Positions 44,739 through 53,526 of a stretch of 64,000 nt of DNA are shown here, one piece after another; positions within the stretch are counted from its first letter, which is position 1; each line of letters begins with the position of its first letter. This DNA comes from Ectopseudomonas toyotomiensis (lineage in GTDB: Bacteria > Pseudomonadota > Gammaproteobacteria > Pseudomonadales > Pseudomonadaceae): the NCBI RefSeq assembly GCF_900115695.1, contig NZ_FOXK01000001.1:62001-126000 (forward strand). The letters run 5' to 3'. The position numbers were made by a program, and so were the translations under genes. The notes under the pieces were generated by a model, which made no database searches, had not been told where the DNA came from, and was given only the letters and a program-made list of their open reading frames with translations.

Positions 44739-44752
44739 TTGATCTGGGTCAA
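44739..44752. promoter_or_regulatory. ANR/FNR-type box upstream of the CcoM-like gene
   Basis: TTGATCTGGGTCAA, matching the ANR/FNR consensus TTGAT-N4-ATCAA at nine of ten positions. It is 67-80 bases before the ATG, correct for activation near -41. A weaker half-related site CTGACGCAGGTCAA lies about 50 bases farther upstream (about 44788-44801). It indicates oxygen-limited induction; inferred. Confidence 0.7.
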
Positions 44753-44872
44753 TGGCCGACGAGCAGGCGCGAGCGGGCCTACGGGAATACTGACGCAGGT
44801 CAAGAAATCGAGAGGGTACGAGGCGGGAAGCACGGCCTGGCAGCCGTGCACAACGATTGAACGGCGGGATTT

Positions 44873-45034
44873 TCAGCGTTTCTTGGGTTTGCTCTTGGAC
44901 TTCTTCTTGGCCTTGCCGATCGGCAACACCTGCTCGAAAACCTGGCGCATCTCGTTGAGGCGCTTGTCGTTGAGGTCGTGGATACGCTTGTCGCGCTCGG
45001 CGGCAAAGTCGATCAGCTTGTCGTCATGGCTCAT
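44873..45034 (-). CDS. Small lysine-rich-tailed protein, coupled to alkB
   Basis: A 53-residue protein: MSHDDKLIDFAAERDKRIHDL, then a helical central part (NDKRLNEMRQVFEQVL) and a strongly basic tail of 11 residues (KKKSKSKPKKR). It resembles conserved Pseudomonas hypotheticals next to the alkB-type gene. The ATG at 45034 forms a 4-base ATGA overlap with the AlkB stop, indicating coupled translation, though the preceding ribosome-binding site is weak. The tail could bind nucleic acid; that is inference. Confidence 0.62.
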   Translation of the reverse strand: MSHDDKLIDFAAERDKRIHDLNDKRLNEMRQVFEQVLPIGKAKKKSKSKPKKR

Positions 45035-45630
45035 AGCGGAAACCGGATCAGGCGAAAGGTCAGATTCAGGCGCGGCGCGCAGGTTTGGCGCGTCTTCGCC
45101 ACTTGATGTTGCCAATGATGCTGGGTCGGCCCGCGCATGACCAGTAGCGAAGCATGCTCCAGCGTCAACGAATGTTCGATGCGCGTGCTACCAACCCGGC
45201 GCAGATCGAAACGCCGGCTGCCGCCCAGGTTGAGCGAGGCGATCAGCGGATCACGCCCCAGCTCCGGCTCGGCATCGCTGTGCCAGCCCATGGAGTCCTG
45301 GCCGTCGCGGTAATGATTGAGCAGCACGGCATTGAGCGATTGACCGACTTCTTTCTCGACCCGTTGGCGAATCTCGTTCAGCAGCGGCGTCCAGGGCAAG
45401 GGCTCGTGGATCTTCCCTGAATAGCGGTAACGCGCCTCGGGGTCGCCATACCAGGCCGTCAGCCGTGGCGTGCGGTGATAGCGACCATGGATGAACAACT
45501 CAGGTTGCTGCCAGGGCGTTTGCTCGACCAGTGCTTGCAGCCAGCTATCGGCCAGGGCAGCGTCGACCCAGCCGGGCAGATAATCCAGCTCGGCATCGGC
45601 AAGTGCGGGCAAGGGGTCGGCGAACAGCAT
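45031..45630 (-). CDS. AlkB-like 2-oxoglutarate/Fe(II)-dependent dioxygenase
   Basis: A 199-residue AlkB-family protein that should oxidatively remove alkyl lesions from nucleic acids or modify RNA. The iron ligands are visible as WHSDAEPELG (His117, Asp119) and WQHQV (His175), with the 2-oxoglutarate-binding arginines in RLNLTFR near residues 187-193. The length fits the short DNA-type group (AlkB2/3-like). It lies downstream of a small hypothetical gene and upstream of the basic 53-residue protein, and RapA is divergent nearby. Confidence 0.9.
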   Translation of the reverse strand: MLFADPLPALADAELDYLPGWVDAALADSWLQALVEQTPWQQPELFIHGRYHRTPRLTAWYGDPEARYRYSGKIHEPLPWTPLLNEIRQRVEKEVGQSLNAVLLNHYRDGQDSMGWHSDAEPELGRDPLIASLNLGGSRRFDLRRVGSTRIEHSLTLEHASLLVMRGPTQHHWQHQVAKTRQTCAPRLNLTFRLIRFPL

Positions 45631-45665
45631 GACGATCTACATGAACAAGAATGAAAAGGAGTGTC

Positions 45666-45959
45666 TCAGACTTCAACGTCTACCCACAGCCCCTGCCGGG
45701 GCAGATCACCCAGCGCTTGCTCCACCTCTTCCGGCTCGGCCTCAGCCAGTTGCTCGGGGGTGTAGCCACGACGCTGGCGGCGGCGCTGTTCTTCGCGCAG
45801 CAGCTCCTCGGTTTCCTGTGGATGACGCTTGTCGAGGCTAAGCGCACTTTCCTTGGCGCTGCCTTCGGCCGGGGTCACCGGGGGAATCTCAGGCTTGGGC
45901 TTGATCACGTCCTGCGTGGCAGTGACCGGCACCAGGCTATGGGGGATAGGCGGTAGCAC
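45666..45959 (-). CDS. Conserved Pseudomonas hypothetical protein
   Basis: A 97-residue soluble, charged protein: a proline-rich N-terminus (VIKPKPEIPPVTPAEG), a central basic helix (EELLREEQRRRQRRGYT) and an acidic region before PRQGLWVDVEV at the C-terminus, a tail conserved in the pseudomonad homologues I recall near rapA. No enzymatic motif is seen. It is divergent from rapA with 166 bases between, and 35 bases upstream of alkB on the same strand, so it may be the first gene of that operon. Confidence 0.65.
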   Translation of the reverse strand: MLPPIPHSLVPVTATQDVIKPKPEIPPVTPAEGSAKESALSLDKRHPQETEELLREEQRRRQRRGYTPEQLAEAEPEEVEQALGDLPRQGLWVDVEV

Positions 45960-46125
45960 GTTGCAGCACCTCCTTTGGTCAGGCTGTCGGCCCCGTGAGC
46001 CGCGACTTTAGCCGGCGCTCGCTACACTTTTGACTAAGCCGCACGGCAATAGTGCCATGACCGCTTTGGCCGTGACGCCGCATCCGTTAACATAGCCGGC
46101 TTTTTCACGCGGGAGACAGACAGGC

Positions 46126-48969
46126 ATGGCGCAATATCAACCGGGGCAACGCTGGATCAGTGACAGCGAAGCGGAATTGGGTCTGGGAACCATCCTCGCC
46201 GAGGACGGCCGCCTGCTCACCGTGCTCTACCCGGCCACCGGCGAAACCCGCCAGTACGCTACGCGCAATGCCCCGTTGACCCGTGTACGCTTCGCCCCGG
46301 GTGACGAGATCACCCACTTCGAGGGCTGGAAGCTCACCGTGCAGGAAGTTGAGGACGTCGACGGCCTGCTGGTCTACCACGGCCTCGATGCCCAGCATAA
46401 ACCGGTGACCATGCCGGAAACCCAGCTGTCGAACTTCATCCAGTTCCGCCTGGCCAGCGACCGCCTGTTCGCCGGCCAGATCGACCCGCTGGCCTGGTTC
46501 GCCCTGCGTTACCACAGCCTCGAGCACAACAGCCGCCTGCTGCAGTCGTCCCTCTGGGGCCTGGGCGGTGCTCGCGCGCAACCGATTGCACACCAGCTGC
46601 ACATCGCCCGTGAAGTGGCTGACCGTATCGCCCCGCGCGTACTGCTGGCCGACGAAGTGGGTCTGGGCAAGACCATCGAAGCCGGCCTGGTGATTCATCG
46701 CCAGCTGCTCTCCGGTCGCGCCAGCCGCGTGCTGATCCTGGTGCCGGAAAACCTGCAGCACCAGTGGCTGGTGGAAATGCGCCGGCGTTTCAACCTCGAC
46801 GTCGCGCTGTTCGACGCCGAGCGTTTCATGGAAAGCGACGCCAGCAACCCCTTCGAGGACTGCCAGCTGGCGCTGGTCGCCCTGGAATGGCTGAAGGACG
46901 ACGAGAAGGCCCAGGACGCGCTGTTCGCCGCAGGCTGGGACCTGCTGGTGGTTGACGAAGCCCACCACCTGGTCTGGCACCCGGAGCAGGCCAGCGCCGA
47001 ATACTCGCTGGTCGAGCAACTGGCCGAGGTCATCCCCGGCGTGCTGCTGCTCACCGCCACCCCGGAACAGCTCGGCCAGGACAGCCACTTCGCCCGTCTG
47101 CGCCTGCTCGACCCCAACCGTTTCCATGATCTGCAAGCCTTCCGCGCCGAGAGCAGCCAGTACCGCCCGGTGGCCGAAGCCGTGCAGGAGCTGCTCGACC
47201 AGGGCAAGCTCAGCGCCCAGGCGCGCGACGCCATTGGCGGCTTCCTCGGTGATGAAGGTCGCGAACTGCTGGACGCCATTGACGGCGGCGACGAAGAAGC
47301 ACGCGCCCGTCTGGTACGCGAGCTGCTGGATCGCCACGGCACCGGTCGCCTGCTGTTCCGTAACACCCGTGCTGCCGTACAGGGCTTCCCTGAGCGCGAG
47401 CTGCACCCCTACCCGCTACCGAGCCCCGATGAGTATCTGGAACTGCCGCTGGGCGAGCATGCCGAGCTGTACCCGGAAGTCAGCTACCAGGCGCAGGACG
47501 ATATCGACGAAGAGCAGCGCTGGTGGCGCATCGACCCGCGCGTCGAATGGCTGATCGACACCCTGAAGATGCTGAAGAAATTCAAGGTGCTGGTGATCTG
47601 TGCCCACGCCGAGACCGCCCTGGATCTGGAAGACGCCCTGCGCGTGCGCTCCGGCATCCCGGCCACGGTGTTCCATGAAGGCATGAGCATCCTCGAGCGC
47701 GACCGTGCCGCCGCCTACTTCGCCGACGAAGAATTCGGCGCACAGGTGCTGATCTGCTCGGAAATCGGCTCCGAAGGCCGCAACTTCCAGTTCGCCCATC
47801 ATCTGGTGCTGTTCGACCTGCCGGCTCACCCGGACCTGCTCGAACAACGCATCGGCCGTCTCGACCGTATCGGCCAGAAACATCGCATCCAGCTGCACGT
47901 ACCTTACCTGGAGAACAGCCCGCAGGAACGTCTGTTCCAGTGGTACCACCAGGCGCTGAACGCCTTCCTCGCCACCTGCCCCACCGGCAACGCCCTGCAG
48001 CACCAGTTCGGCCCACGCCTGCTGCCGCTGCTGGAAAACGGTGACGACGGCCAGTGGCAGCAACTGGTGGACGAAGCCACCGCCGAGCGCATTCGCCTGG
48101 AAGGCGAGCTGCACAGCGGCCGTGACCGTCTGCTGGAACTGAACTCCGGTGGTGCCGGTGAAGGCGAGGCGCTGGTCGAGGCGATCCTCGAACAAGACGA
48201 CCAGTTCACCCTGCCGATCTACATGGAAGAGCTGTTCAACGCCTTCGGCATCGACAGCGAAGACCACTCCGACAACGCCCTGATCCTGCGCCCCAGCGAG
48301 AAGATGCTGGATGCCAGCTTCCCCCTGGGTGACGACGAGGCGGTGACCATTACCTACGACCGCGAGCAGGCCTTGGCCCGCGAGGACATGCAGTTCCTCA
48401 CCTGGGAACACCCCATGGTGCAGGGCGGCATGGACCTGGTGCTGTCCGGCTCGATGGGCAACACCGCGGTGGCGCTGATCAAGAACAAGGCGCTCAAGCC
48501 CGGCACCGTGCTGCTGGAGCTGCTCTACGTCAGCGAAGTGGTTGGCCCGCGCAAGCTGCAGCTGGGTCGTTTCCTGCCACCGGCTGCGCTGCGTTGCCTG
48601 CTCGACGCCAACGGCAACGACCTGGCCGCCAAGGTCGGTTTCGAGACCCTCAACGATCAGCTGGAAAGCGTGCCGCGGGCCAGCGCCAACAAGTTCGTCC
48701 AGGCCCAGCGCGACGTGCTGGCCAAGCAGATCAACGATGCCGAAGCCAAGGTCATGCCGCGCCACGTCGAGCGCGTGAGCGAGGCCAAGCGTCGCCTGAT
48801 CGCCGAACTGGACGAGGAACTGGCGCGCCTGGTAGCCCTGCGTGCGGTCAACCCGAGCGTACGCGACAGCGAGATCGAGGCCCTGCGCGAGCAGCGCGAA
48901 CAGAGCCTGGCGATGTTCGACAAGGCCGCCCTGCGCCTGGAAGCGATTCGCGTGCTGGTAGCGGGTTAA
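46126..48969 (+). CDS. rapA: RNA polymerase-associated ATPase RapA (HepA)
   Basis: A 947-residue SWI2/SNF2-family ATPase that binds RNA polymerase and promotes its recycling after transcription. Walker [13 protein letters not shown] is near residues 176-187 and the DEAH box near 278-281 (VVDEAHHL). The helicase C-terminal part has the [24 protein letters not shown] segment with motif VI ([11 protein letters not shown]). The family's N-terminal Tudor-like domains begin at [21 protein letters not shown]. The length fits E. coli RapA (968). It starts after GGGAGACAGACAGGC and ends 19 bases before a REP-type repeat. Confidence 0.95.
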   Translation: MAQYQPGQRWISDSEAELGLGTILAEDGRLLTVLYPATGETRQYATRNAPLTRVRFAPGDEITHFEGWKLTVQEVEDVDGLLVYHGLDAQHKPVTMPETQLSNFIQFRLASDRLFAGQIDPLAWFALRYHSLEHNSRLLQSSLWGLGGARAQPIAHQLHIAREVADRIAPRVLLADEVGLGKTIEAGLVIHRQLLSGRASRVLILVPENLQHQWLVEMRRRFNLDVALFDAERFMESDASNPFEDCQLALVALEWLKDDEKAQDALFAAGWDLLVVDEAHHLVWHPEQASAEYSLVEQLAEVIPGVLLLTATPEQLGQDSHFARLRLLDPNRFHDLQAFRAESSQYRPVAEAVQELLDQGKLSAQARDAIGGFLGDEGRELLDAIDGGDEEARARLVRELLDRHGTGRLLFRNTRAAVQGFPERELHPYPLPSPDEYLELPLGEHAELYPEVSYQAQDDIDEEQRWWRIDPRVEWLIDTLKMLKKFKVLVICAHAETALDLEDALRVRSGIPATVFHEGMSILERDRAAAYFADEEFGAQVLICSEIGSEGRNFQFAHHLVLFDLPAHPDLLEQRIGRLDRIGQKHRIQLHVPYLENSPQERLFQWYHQALNAFLATCPTGNALQHQFGPRLLPLLENGDDGQWQQLVDEATAERIRLEGELHSGRDRLLELNSGGAGEGEALVEAILEQDDQFTLPIYMEELFNAFGIDSEDHSDNALILRPSEKMLDASFPLGDDEAVTITYDREQALAREDMQFLTWEHPMVQGGMDLVLSGSMGNTAVALIKNKALKPGTVLLELLYVSEVVGPRKLQLGRFLPPAALRCLLDANGNDLAAKVGFETLNDQLESVPRASANKFVQAQRDVLAKQINDAEAKVMPRHVERVSEAKRRLIAELDEELARLVALRAVNPSVRDSEIEALREQREQSLAMFDKAALRLEAIRVLVAG

Positions 48970-48987
48970 AGCACGGCATCGGCAATC

Positions 48988-49129
48988 GTAGGGTGCGCCA
49001 TGCGCACCTACCGCTGGCGCCGAAGAATGAGGTGCCAGCGGCCTAGCCGGCCTTCGCCCTTATAGGGTTCAGCGGCCGCAGCGTTCCATCCAGCACTCAC
49101 TCGTATGCGGTGCGCACAGCGCACCCTAC
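48988..49129. repeat. Inverted REP pair (GTAGGGTGCGC family) after rapA
   Basis: A palindrome GTAGGGTGCGCCATGCGCAC at the left (48988-49011) and its inverse-oriented relative GCGGTGCGCACAGCGCACCC ending CTAC at 49129, with a loosely structured spacer. It fills the convergent gap and touches the stop codon of the sigma factor gene (49126). Same family as 10401 and 54412. Confidence 0.8.
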
Positions 49130-50379
49130 GGCCTATCACCCGCCTGGTGTGCTTCCAACTCATCCAACCTGCTCTGCAGAAACTGCCGATCCGGCCCCTG
49201 TTGCGCCAGCGCCAGGGCCTGGCGGTAGGCAGCGACTGCCTGCTCGCGCCGGCCAAGCCTACGCAGCAGATCGGCCCGCGCCGCATGGGCCAGGTGGTAA
49301 CCCTCCAGTTCGCCTGCAGCCAGCAATCGGTCGATCTCCGCCAGTCCCGCCTGCTCACCGTCACGCATGGCCAGTGCCACGGCGCGGTTGAGCTCAATCA
49401 CTGGCGAAGGGTTCAGGCGCAGCAGCTCGTCATACAGGCCGACGATCTGCACCCAATCGGTCTCTTCCAGACTGGCCGCCTCGGCATGCACGGCAGCAAT
49501 GGCCGCCTGCAGGCTGTAGGGGCCGAAACGCCGCGAGTGCAGCGCCTGCAGCACCAGCGCCTCGCCCTCGGCGATCAATTCGCGACTCCATAGGCTGCGA
49601 TCCTGGGCCTCCAGCAAAATCACCTCGCCATCGACGCCGCTGCGCGCAGCGCGTCGCGATTCGTGCAACAGCATCAACGCCAGCAGTCCCTGCACTTCCG
49701 GCTCGGGCAGCAACTCCAGCAGTAGCCGTCCCAGGCGAATCGCTTCGTCGGACAGCTGGCTACGGGTCAGCGAATCGCCGGAGCTGGCGAAATAGCCTTC
49801 GTTGAACACCAGATAGACCACGCGCAGCACCGCCTCAAGCCGCTCGGGCAGCTCGCTGCGCCCCGGCACCTCATAGGGAATACGCGCGTCACGAATCTTC
49901 GCCTTGGCCCGCACGATGCGCTGGGCCAGGGTCGCCGGGCTGGAGAGGAAGGCGCGGGCGATCTCCTCGGTGGTCAGATCGCACACCTCACGCAGGGTCA
50001 GCGCCACCTGGGCATCACTGGCCAACGCCGGGTGGCAACAGGTGAAGATCAGGCGCAGGCGGTCGTCCTCGAGCAGTTCGCCCCCTTCGGCGTCGCTCTC
50101 ATCTGGCAATTCGACCTGCTCGTCCAACGGCTGGAAGCGACGTTGCCGACGTAGGTTGTCGATGGCCTTGAAGCGCCCGGTGGAGACCAGCCAGGCGCGC
50201 GGATTGTCGGGCACACCGCTCTGCGGCCATTGCTCGACCGCACTGCGAAACGCCTCGTGCAGCGCCTCCTCGGCCAGGTCGAAATCCCCCAGCAGACGGA
50301 TCAGGGTGGCGAGCACGCGGCGCGACTCCTCGCGGTAAAGGCGCTCGATCAGCTCGGTGACAGGTGGCGATATCGACAT
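49126..50379 (-). CDS. ECF-type sigma factor with TPR-like C-terminal extension (ECF42-like)
   Basis: A 417-residue extracytoplasmic-function sigma factor: sigma region 2 at about residues 10-80 (RRVLATLIRLLGDFDLAEEALHEAFRSAVEQW, then NLRRQRR), region 4 near 125-180 (LTLREVCDLTTEEIARAFLSSPATLAQRIVRAKAKIR), and a long C-terminal extension with TPR-like helices (LAHAARADLLRRLGRREQAVAAYRQAL). This extension marks the ECF42/COG4941 group, which is usually encoded beside a DGPF (YCII-like) protein and works without an anti-sigma factor. No DGPF gene is beside it here. ATG 50379 follows AGGAGAAGCGC. Targets unknown. Confidence 0.88.
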   Translation of the reverse strand: MSISPPVTELIERLYREESRRVLATLIRLLGDFDLAEEALHEAFRSAVEQWPQSGVPDNPRAWLVSTGRFKAIDNLRRQRRFQPLDEQVELPDESDAEGGELLEDDRLRLIFTCCHPALASDAQVALTLREVCDLTTEEIARAFLSSPATLAQRIVRAKAKIRDARIPYEVPGRSELPERLEAVLRVVYLVFNEGYFASSGDSLTRSQLSDEAIRLGRLLLELLPEPEVQGLLALMLLHESRRAARSGVDGEVILLEAQDRSLWSRELIAEGEALVLQALHSRRFGPYSLQAAIAAVHAEAASLEETDWVQIVGLYDELLRLNPSPVIELNRAVALAMRDGEQAGLAEIDRLLAAGELEGYHLAHAARADLLRRLGRREQAVAAYRQALALAQQGPDRQFLQSRLDELEAHQAGDRP

Positions 50380-50532
50380 GCGCTTCTCCTGAACGAACGC
50401 ATACGGTGCCCAATACTGCCGGCGGCGTCGAGTAGCGGCACGATCCGCCCCTCGATTTGGCATCCCTCGCGTTGGCAGCCGTTCGGTCGCTGGGCATAGT
50501 CGCGCCATTCCAATAACGAAGGGAGTCTTGCT

Positions 50533-51174
50533 ATGCGTTGGTTGCTGCTCGGTCTGGCGGGTGCTGCGGTATTTCTCTACGGCCGGATCACCGGCGATGC
50601 ACAACTCAGCCTGCTGACCAAGGGCATCCCGGTGATCGCCCTGCTGCTCTGGCTGCGTCAGGCGCCGGCCGGCACCTACCGCCGCTGGATCGCTATTGGC
50701 CTGGTGCTCTCGCTGGCCGGCGACATCCTGCTGGACTGGCCCGGCGATCTGTTCGTATTCGGTCTTGGCGCCTTTCTGCTCGGCCATCTGGCCTACCTGC
50801 GCGCCTACGTCTCCGACAGCCGGCAACCGGCCCTGCCCGCCCTGCTGCTGGCACTGATCGCCGGTGGCGCGATGTTCGCCATACTGGCCAGCAGCGGCCT
50901 GGGCGAGCTGCTGATCCCGGTGGCCTGCTATGCCACGGCAATCTGCCTGATGCTGTGGCGCGCCCTGGCCCGCATCGGTCATCCGCAGTTGCAGCCGCGC
51001 TCCACCTGGCTCGCAGCAGGCGGCGCGGCACTGTTCGTGCTCTCCGACAGCCTGATCGGCATCGACCGCTTCGTCGCCAGCTTCGACGCCGCACCTTACG
51101 CCATCATCCTCACCTACTGGCTCGGACAGTGGGGCATCACCGCTTCGGCCTTTCAGCGCAGCAACAGCGCCTGA
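50533..51174 (+). CDS. Lysoplasmalogenase (YhhN/TMEM86 family)
   Basis: A 213-residue integral membrane protein with about eight hydrophobic helices. It resembles the YhhN/TMEM86 family, whose animal members hydrolyse lysoplasmalogen vinyl ethers; the bacterial substrate is unproven. The LVLSLAGDILLDWPGD segment (about residues 57-72) and the FVLSDSLIGIDRF segment (about 166-178) hold the family's conserved acidic residues. The ATG at 50533 follows GAAGGGAG. It stands between the ECF sigma factor and cmoA. Confidence 0.85.
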   Translation: MRWLLLGLAGAAVFLYGRITGDAQLSLLTKGIPVIALLLWLRQAPAGTYRRWIAIGLVLSLAGDILLDWPGDLFVFGLGAFLLGHLAYLRAYVSDSRQPALPALLLALIAGGAMFAILASSGLGELLIPVACYATAICLMLWRALARIGHPQLQPRSTWLAAGGAALFVLSDSLIGIDRFVASFDAAPYAIILTYWLGQWGITASAFQRSNSA

Positions 51175-51231
51175 CTGTTGCGCCACACTTGGCTAAAATG
51201 CCGGCCTTTTCCGCTACCCGTTGCGACTGCC

Positions 51232-51975
51232 GTGAGCCAAGAACCTGATCGTCTATTCGCCCAGCCTCTACCCGAGGTGCCCGACTTCGTCTTCAACGAG
51301 GATGTGGTGCGGGTCTTCCCCGACATGATCAAGCGCTCGGTGCCAGGTTACCCGACCATCGTCGAGAACATCGGCGTGCTCGCCGGCCAGTTCGCCCAGC
51401 CGCACACCACCTTGTACGACCTCGGCGCCTCGCTCGGCGCGGTGACCCAGGCGCTGCGCCGTCATGTGCGCGTCGACGGTTGCAAGGTGATCGCCGTAGA
51501 CAACTCCTCCGCTATGGTCGCGCGTTGTAGCGAATACCTGCATGCCCAGGACGCCATGTTCCAGGAGCTGCTGCCGGTGGAGGTGATCGAGGCCGATATT
51601 CTTGCCCTCGATCTGCAGCCCACCTCATTGGTCACGCTCAACTTCACCCTGCAGTTCATCCCGCCGGAGCGGCGCCTGGAGCTGCTCACGCGCATTCGCC
51701 AGGCGCTGCTGCCCAGTGGCGCGCTGATCCTCTCGGAGAAGCTGCGCTTCGAGGACGCCGCCGAACATGAGCTACTCACCGAGCTGCATGTCGCCTTCAA
51801 ACGCGCCAACGGCTACAGCGAACTGGAGATCGCGCAGAAACGCAGCGCCATCGAAAAGGTGATGCTGCCCGACAGCCTTGAGCAGCACCGCGAACGACTG
51901 CTGGCCGCTGGCTTCAGCAAGGTGCTGCCCTGGTTCCAGTGCCTGAACTTCGCCTCGCTGGTGGCCCTGCCATGA
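51232..51975 (+). CDS. cmoA: Carboxy-S-adenosyl-L-methionine synthase CmoA
   Basis: A 247-residue SAM-dependent enzyme, the length of E. coli CmoA. It makes carboxy-SAM from SAM and prephenate, for use by CmoB in forming cmo5U34 of tRNAs. The Rossmann motif [18 protein letters not shown] lies near residues 60-77, and [14 protein letters not shown] near 137 is characteristic. It starts with GTG at 51232 ([12 protein letters not shown]). The stop overlaps the cmoB start (ATGA), so the pair is coupled. Confidence 0.93.
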   Translation: MSQEPDRLFAQPLPEVPDFVFNEDVVRVFPDMIKRSVPGYPTIVENIGVLAGQFAQPHTTLYDLGASLGAVTQALRRHVRVDGCKVIAVDNSSAMVARCSEYLHAQDAMFQELLPVEVIEADILALDLQPTSLVTLNFTLQFIPPERRLELLTRIRQALLPSGALILSEKLRFEDAAEHELLTELHVAFKRANGYSELEIAQKRSAIEKVMLPDSLEQHRERLLAAGFSKVLPWFQCLNFASLVALP

Positions 51976-52940
51976 TGCGCGACCTGGATCTCGATGCCCT
52001 GCAAGCGCAACTGGCCGGCACCCCGCTGCAGGAATGGGCTTGTGAGCTGCCCGGCCAGCTTGATGCCAAGCTGGCCATCGGTCACGGCGACCTGACGCGC
52101 TGGTACGGCGCCGTGCAGGCACTGCCTGAATTACCGGTGAGTGACGTGGAGCTGCTGCAGCGCTTCGCCTTCGGCGGCGCCTGCGATGACGCCACCCGCG
52201 CGCAATTAAAAACCGCCCTGCAGGGCCTGATTCCCTGGCGCAAGGGGCCGTTCGAGCTGTTCGGCGTACACATCGACACCGAATGGCGCTCGGACTGGAA
52301 ATGGCAGCGCGTCGCCCCTCATCTGGATCTGGTCGGCAAGCGCATCCTCGATGTCGGCTGCGGCAACGGCTACTACATGTGGCGCATGCTCGGCGCGGGT
52401 GCCGACAGCGTGGTCGGCATCGACCCCAACTGGCTGTTTCTCTGCCAGTTCCTGGCAATGAAGCGCTACCTGCCAGATCAACCGGTGTGGCACCTGCCAC
52501 TGGCCTTCGAGGAACTACCGGCCAAGCTGCAGGGCTTCGATACGGTGTTCTCCATGGGCGTGCTGTATCACCGTCGCTCGCCCATCGACCATCTGCTGGA
52601 TCTCAAGGATGCGCTGGTCAAGGGCGGCGAACTGGTGCTGGAAACCCTGGTGGTCGAAGGCGATGCCGAGCAGGTGCTGGTGCCCGAAGATCGCTACGCG
52701 CAGATGCGCAACGTCTGGTTCCTGCCGTCGGTGCCGGCGCTGGAGCGCTGGCTGCGCCGCGCCGGTTTCGAGGACGTGCGCTGCGTCGACGTCAGCACCA
52801 CCTCGGTGGAGGAACAACGCGCCACCGAGTGGATGCGCTTCCAGTCGCTGCCCGAGTTCCTCGACCCAGCCGACCACAGTCGCACCGTCGAAGGCCTGCC
52901 GGCACCGACACGCGCCGTGCTGATCGCACGCAAACCGTAG
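51972..52940 (+). CDS. cmoB: tRNA uridine-5-oxyacetic acid synthase CmoB
   Basis: A 322-residue methyltransferase-fold enzyme that transfers the carboxymethyl group of carboxy-SAM to 5-hydroxyuridine at tRNA position 34. The SAM-binding motif [15 protein letters not shown] is near residue 126, and [17 protein letters not shown] near 191 holds the family signature. An N-terminal domain contains [26 protein letters not shown]. The length matches E. coli (323). ATGA overlap with cmoA. The TAG stop (52938-52940) is part of a GTAGGGCGG sequence at the head of a repeat. Confidence 0.94.
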   Translation: MMRDLDLDALQAQLAGTPLQEWACELPGQLDAKLAIGHGDLTRWYGAVQALPELPVSDVELLQRFAFGGACDDATRAQLKTALQGLIPWRKGPFELFGVHIDTEWRSDWKWQRVAPHLDLVGKRILDVGCGNGYYMWRMLGAGADSVVGIDPNWLFLCQFLAMKRYLPDQPVWHLPLAFEELPAKLQGFDTVFSMGVLYHRRSPIDHLLDLKDALVKGGELVLETLVVEGDAEQVLVPEDRYAQMRNVWFLPSVPALERWLRRAGFEDVRCVDVSTTSVEEQRATEWMRFQSLPEFLDPADHSRTVEGLPAPTRAVLIARKP

Positions 52941-53119
52941 GGCGGCCCGGGACGCCAGCCGCTCGTAGGGCGGACTCAGGAGCGAAGCGAACAGTCCGCC
53001 ATCGGTGCATCCTCGGATCTCAGCATGAACCTCACTTCGCAACGGCGTACTGCTTCGCGACGACTGCATGGATGCAGGAGGTAGAGCGACGCAGGAAGCC
53101 AAAGCCGAGTACGCCCTAC
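52938..53119. repeat. Complex GTAGGGCGG...CGCCCTAC element, copy C
   Basis: A solitary GTAGGGCGG at 52938 supplies the cmoB stop codon. A full copy follows from 52965 (GTAGGGCGGACTCAGGAG) to 53119 (GTACGCCCTAC). The left palindrome GGCGGACT..AGTCCGCC and the right 72 bases match copies A and B respectively. There is no transposase and no target duplication visible. Confidence 0.85.
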
Positions 53120-53148
53120 GGGCTGCACCCCTCTTGCAACAATTGCTG

Positions 53149-53409
53149 CTACCGCCGCAGCCAACGTGCACGTCGCTGTGCGATCAGCCGCAGCGGTTCA
53201 CCGGCGCCCTGCTCCACCACGCCACGGGCACCGCCCAGGCGAATCCGTCCCTCGATGTCCTGCGCCAACAGGCGGCGCATGCGCCGCCGCCAGAACCAGG
53301 CGCCGATCCAGTCGACGATGGCGTTCTGCAGATCCAGCGGCCACATGGCCGGCATATAGAACTCGGGCATGGCTGGGCGCGACTTGTCGCGATTGCTCGA
53401 ACTGTTCAT
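53149..53409 (-). CDS. Arginine-rich small protein divergent from a LysR regulator
   Basis: An 86-residue protein. A polar N-terminus leads to LDLQNAIVDWIGAWFWRRRMRRLLAQD at about residues 26-52, an amphipathic Trp/Arg-rich helix reminiscent of small DUF1127-like proteins, but the rest (LGGARGVVEQGAGEPLRLI, ending RARWLRR) does not fit that family cleanly. It is divergent from the LysR gene at 53527 with a 117-base AT-rich spacer, the usual target-regulator layout. Ribosome-binding site GGAAAGGTC precedes the ATG. Function unknown. Confidence 0.6.
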   Translation of the reverse strand: MNSSSNRDKSRPAMPEFYMPAMWPLDLQNAIVDWIGAWFWRRRMRRLLAQDIEGRIRLGGARGVVEQGAGEPLRLIAQRRARWLRR

Positions 53410-53526
53410 GACCTTTCCTCCGTATCGCGGCCGGCTTCTTACCGGGCTTGCGATCAGGATGAAACGCGCCTATCGTTCAAACAAACGACAAATATCAAAC
53501 AGTGAATTAATAAATATTTAACAATC

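Noticed and set aside
46105..47406. Antisense frame over the rapA start
   Set aside because: No signature, and rapA Walker A and DEAH motifs are intact on the other strand.
53149..53409. Calling the Arg-rich protein a DUF1127 member
   Set aside because: The Trp/Arg helix is similar, but the typical LDD..L.DIGL end is missing, so the name was not used.
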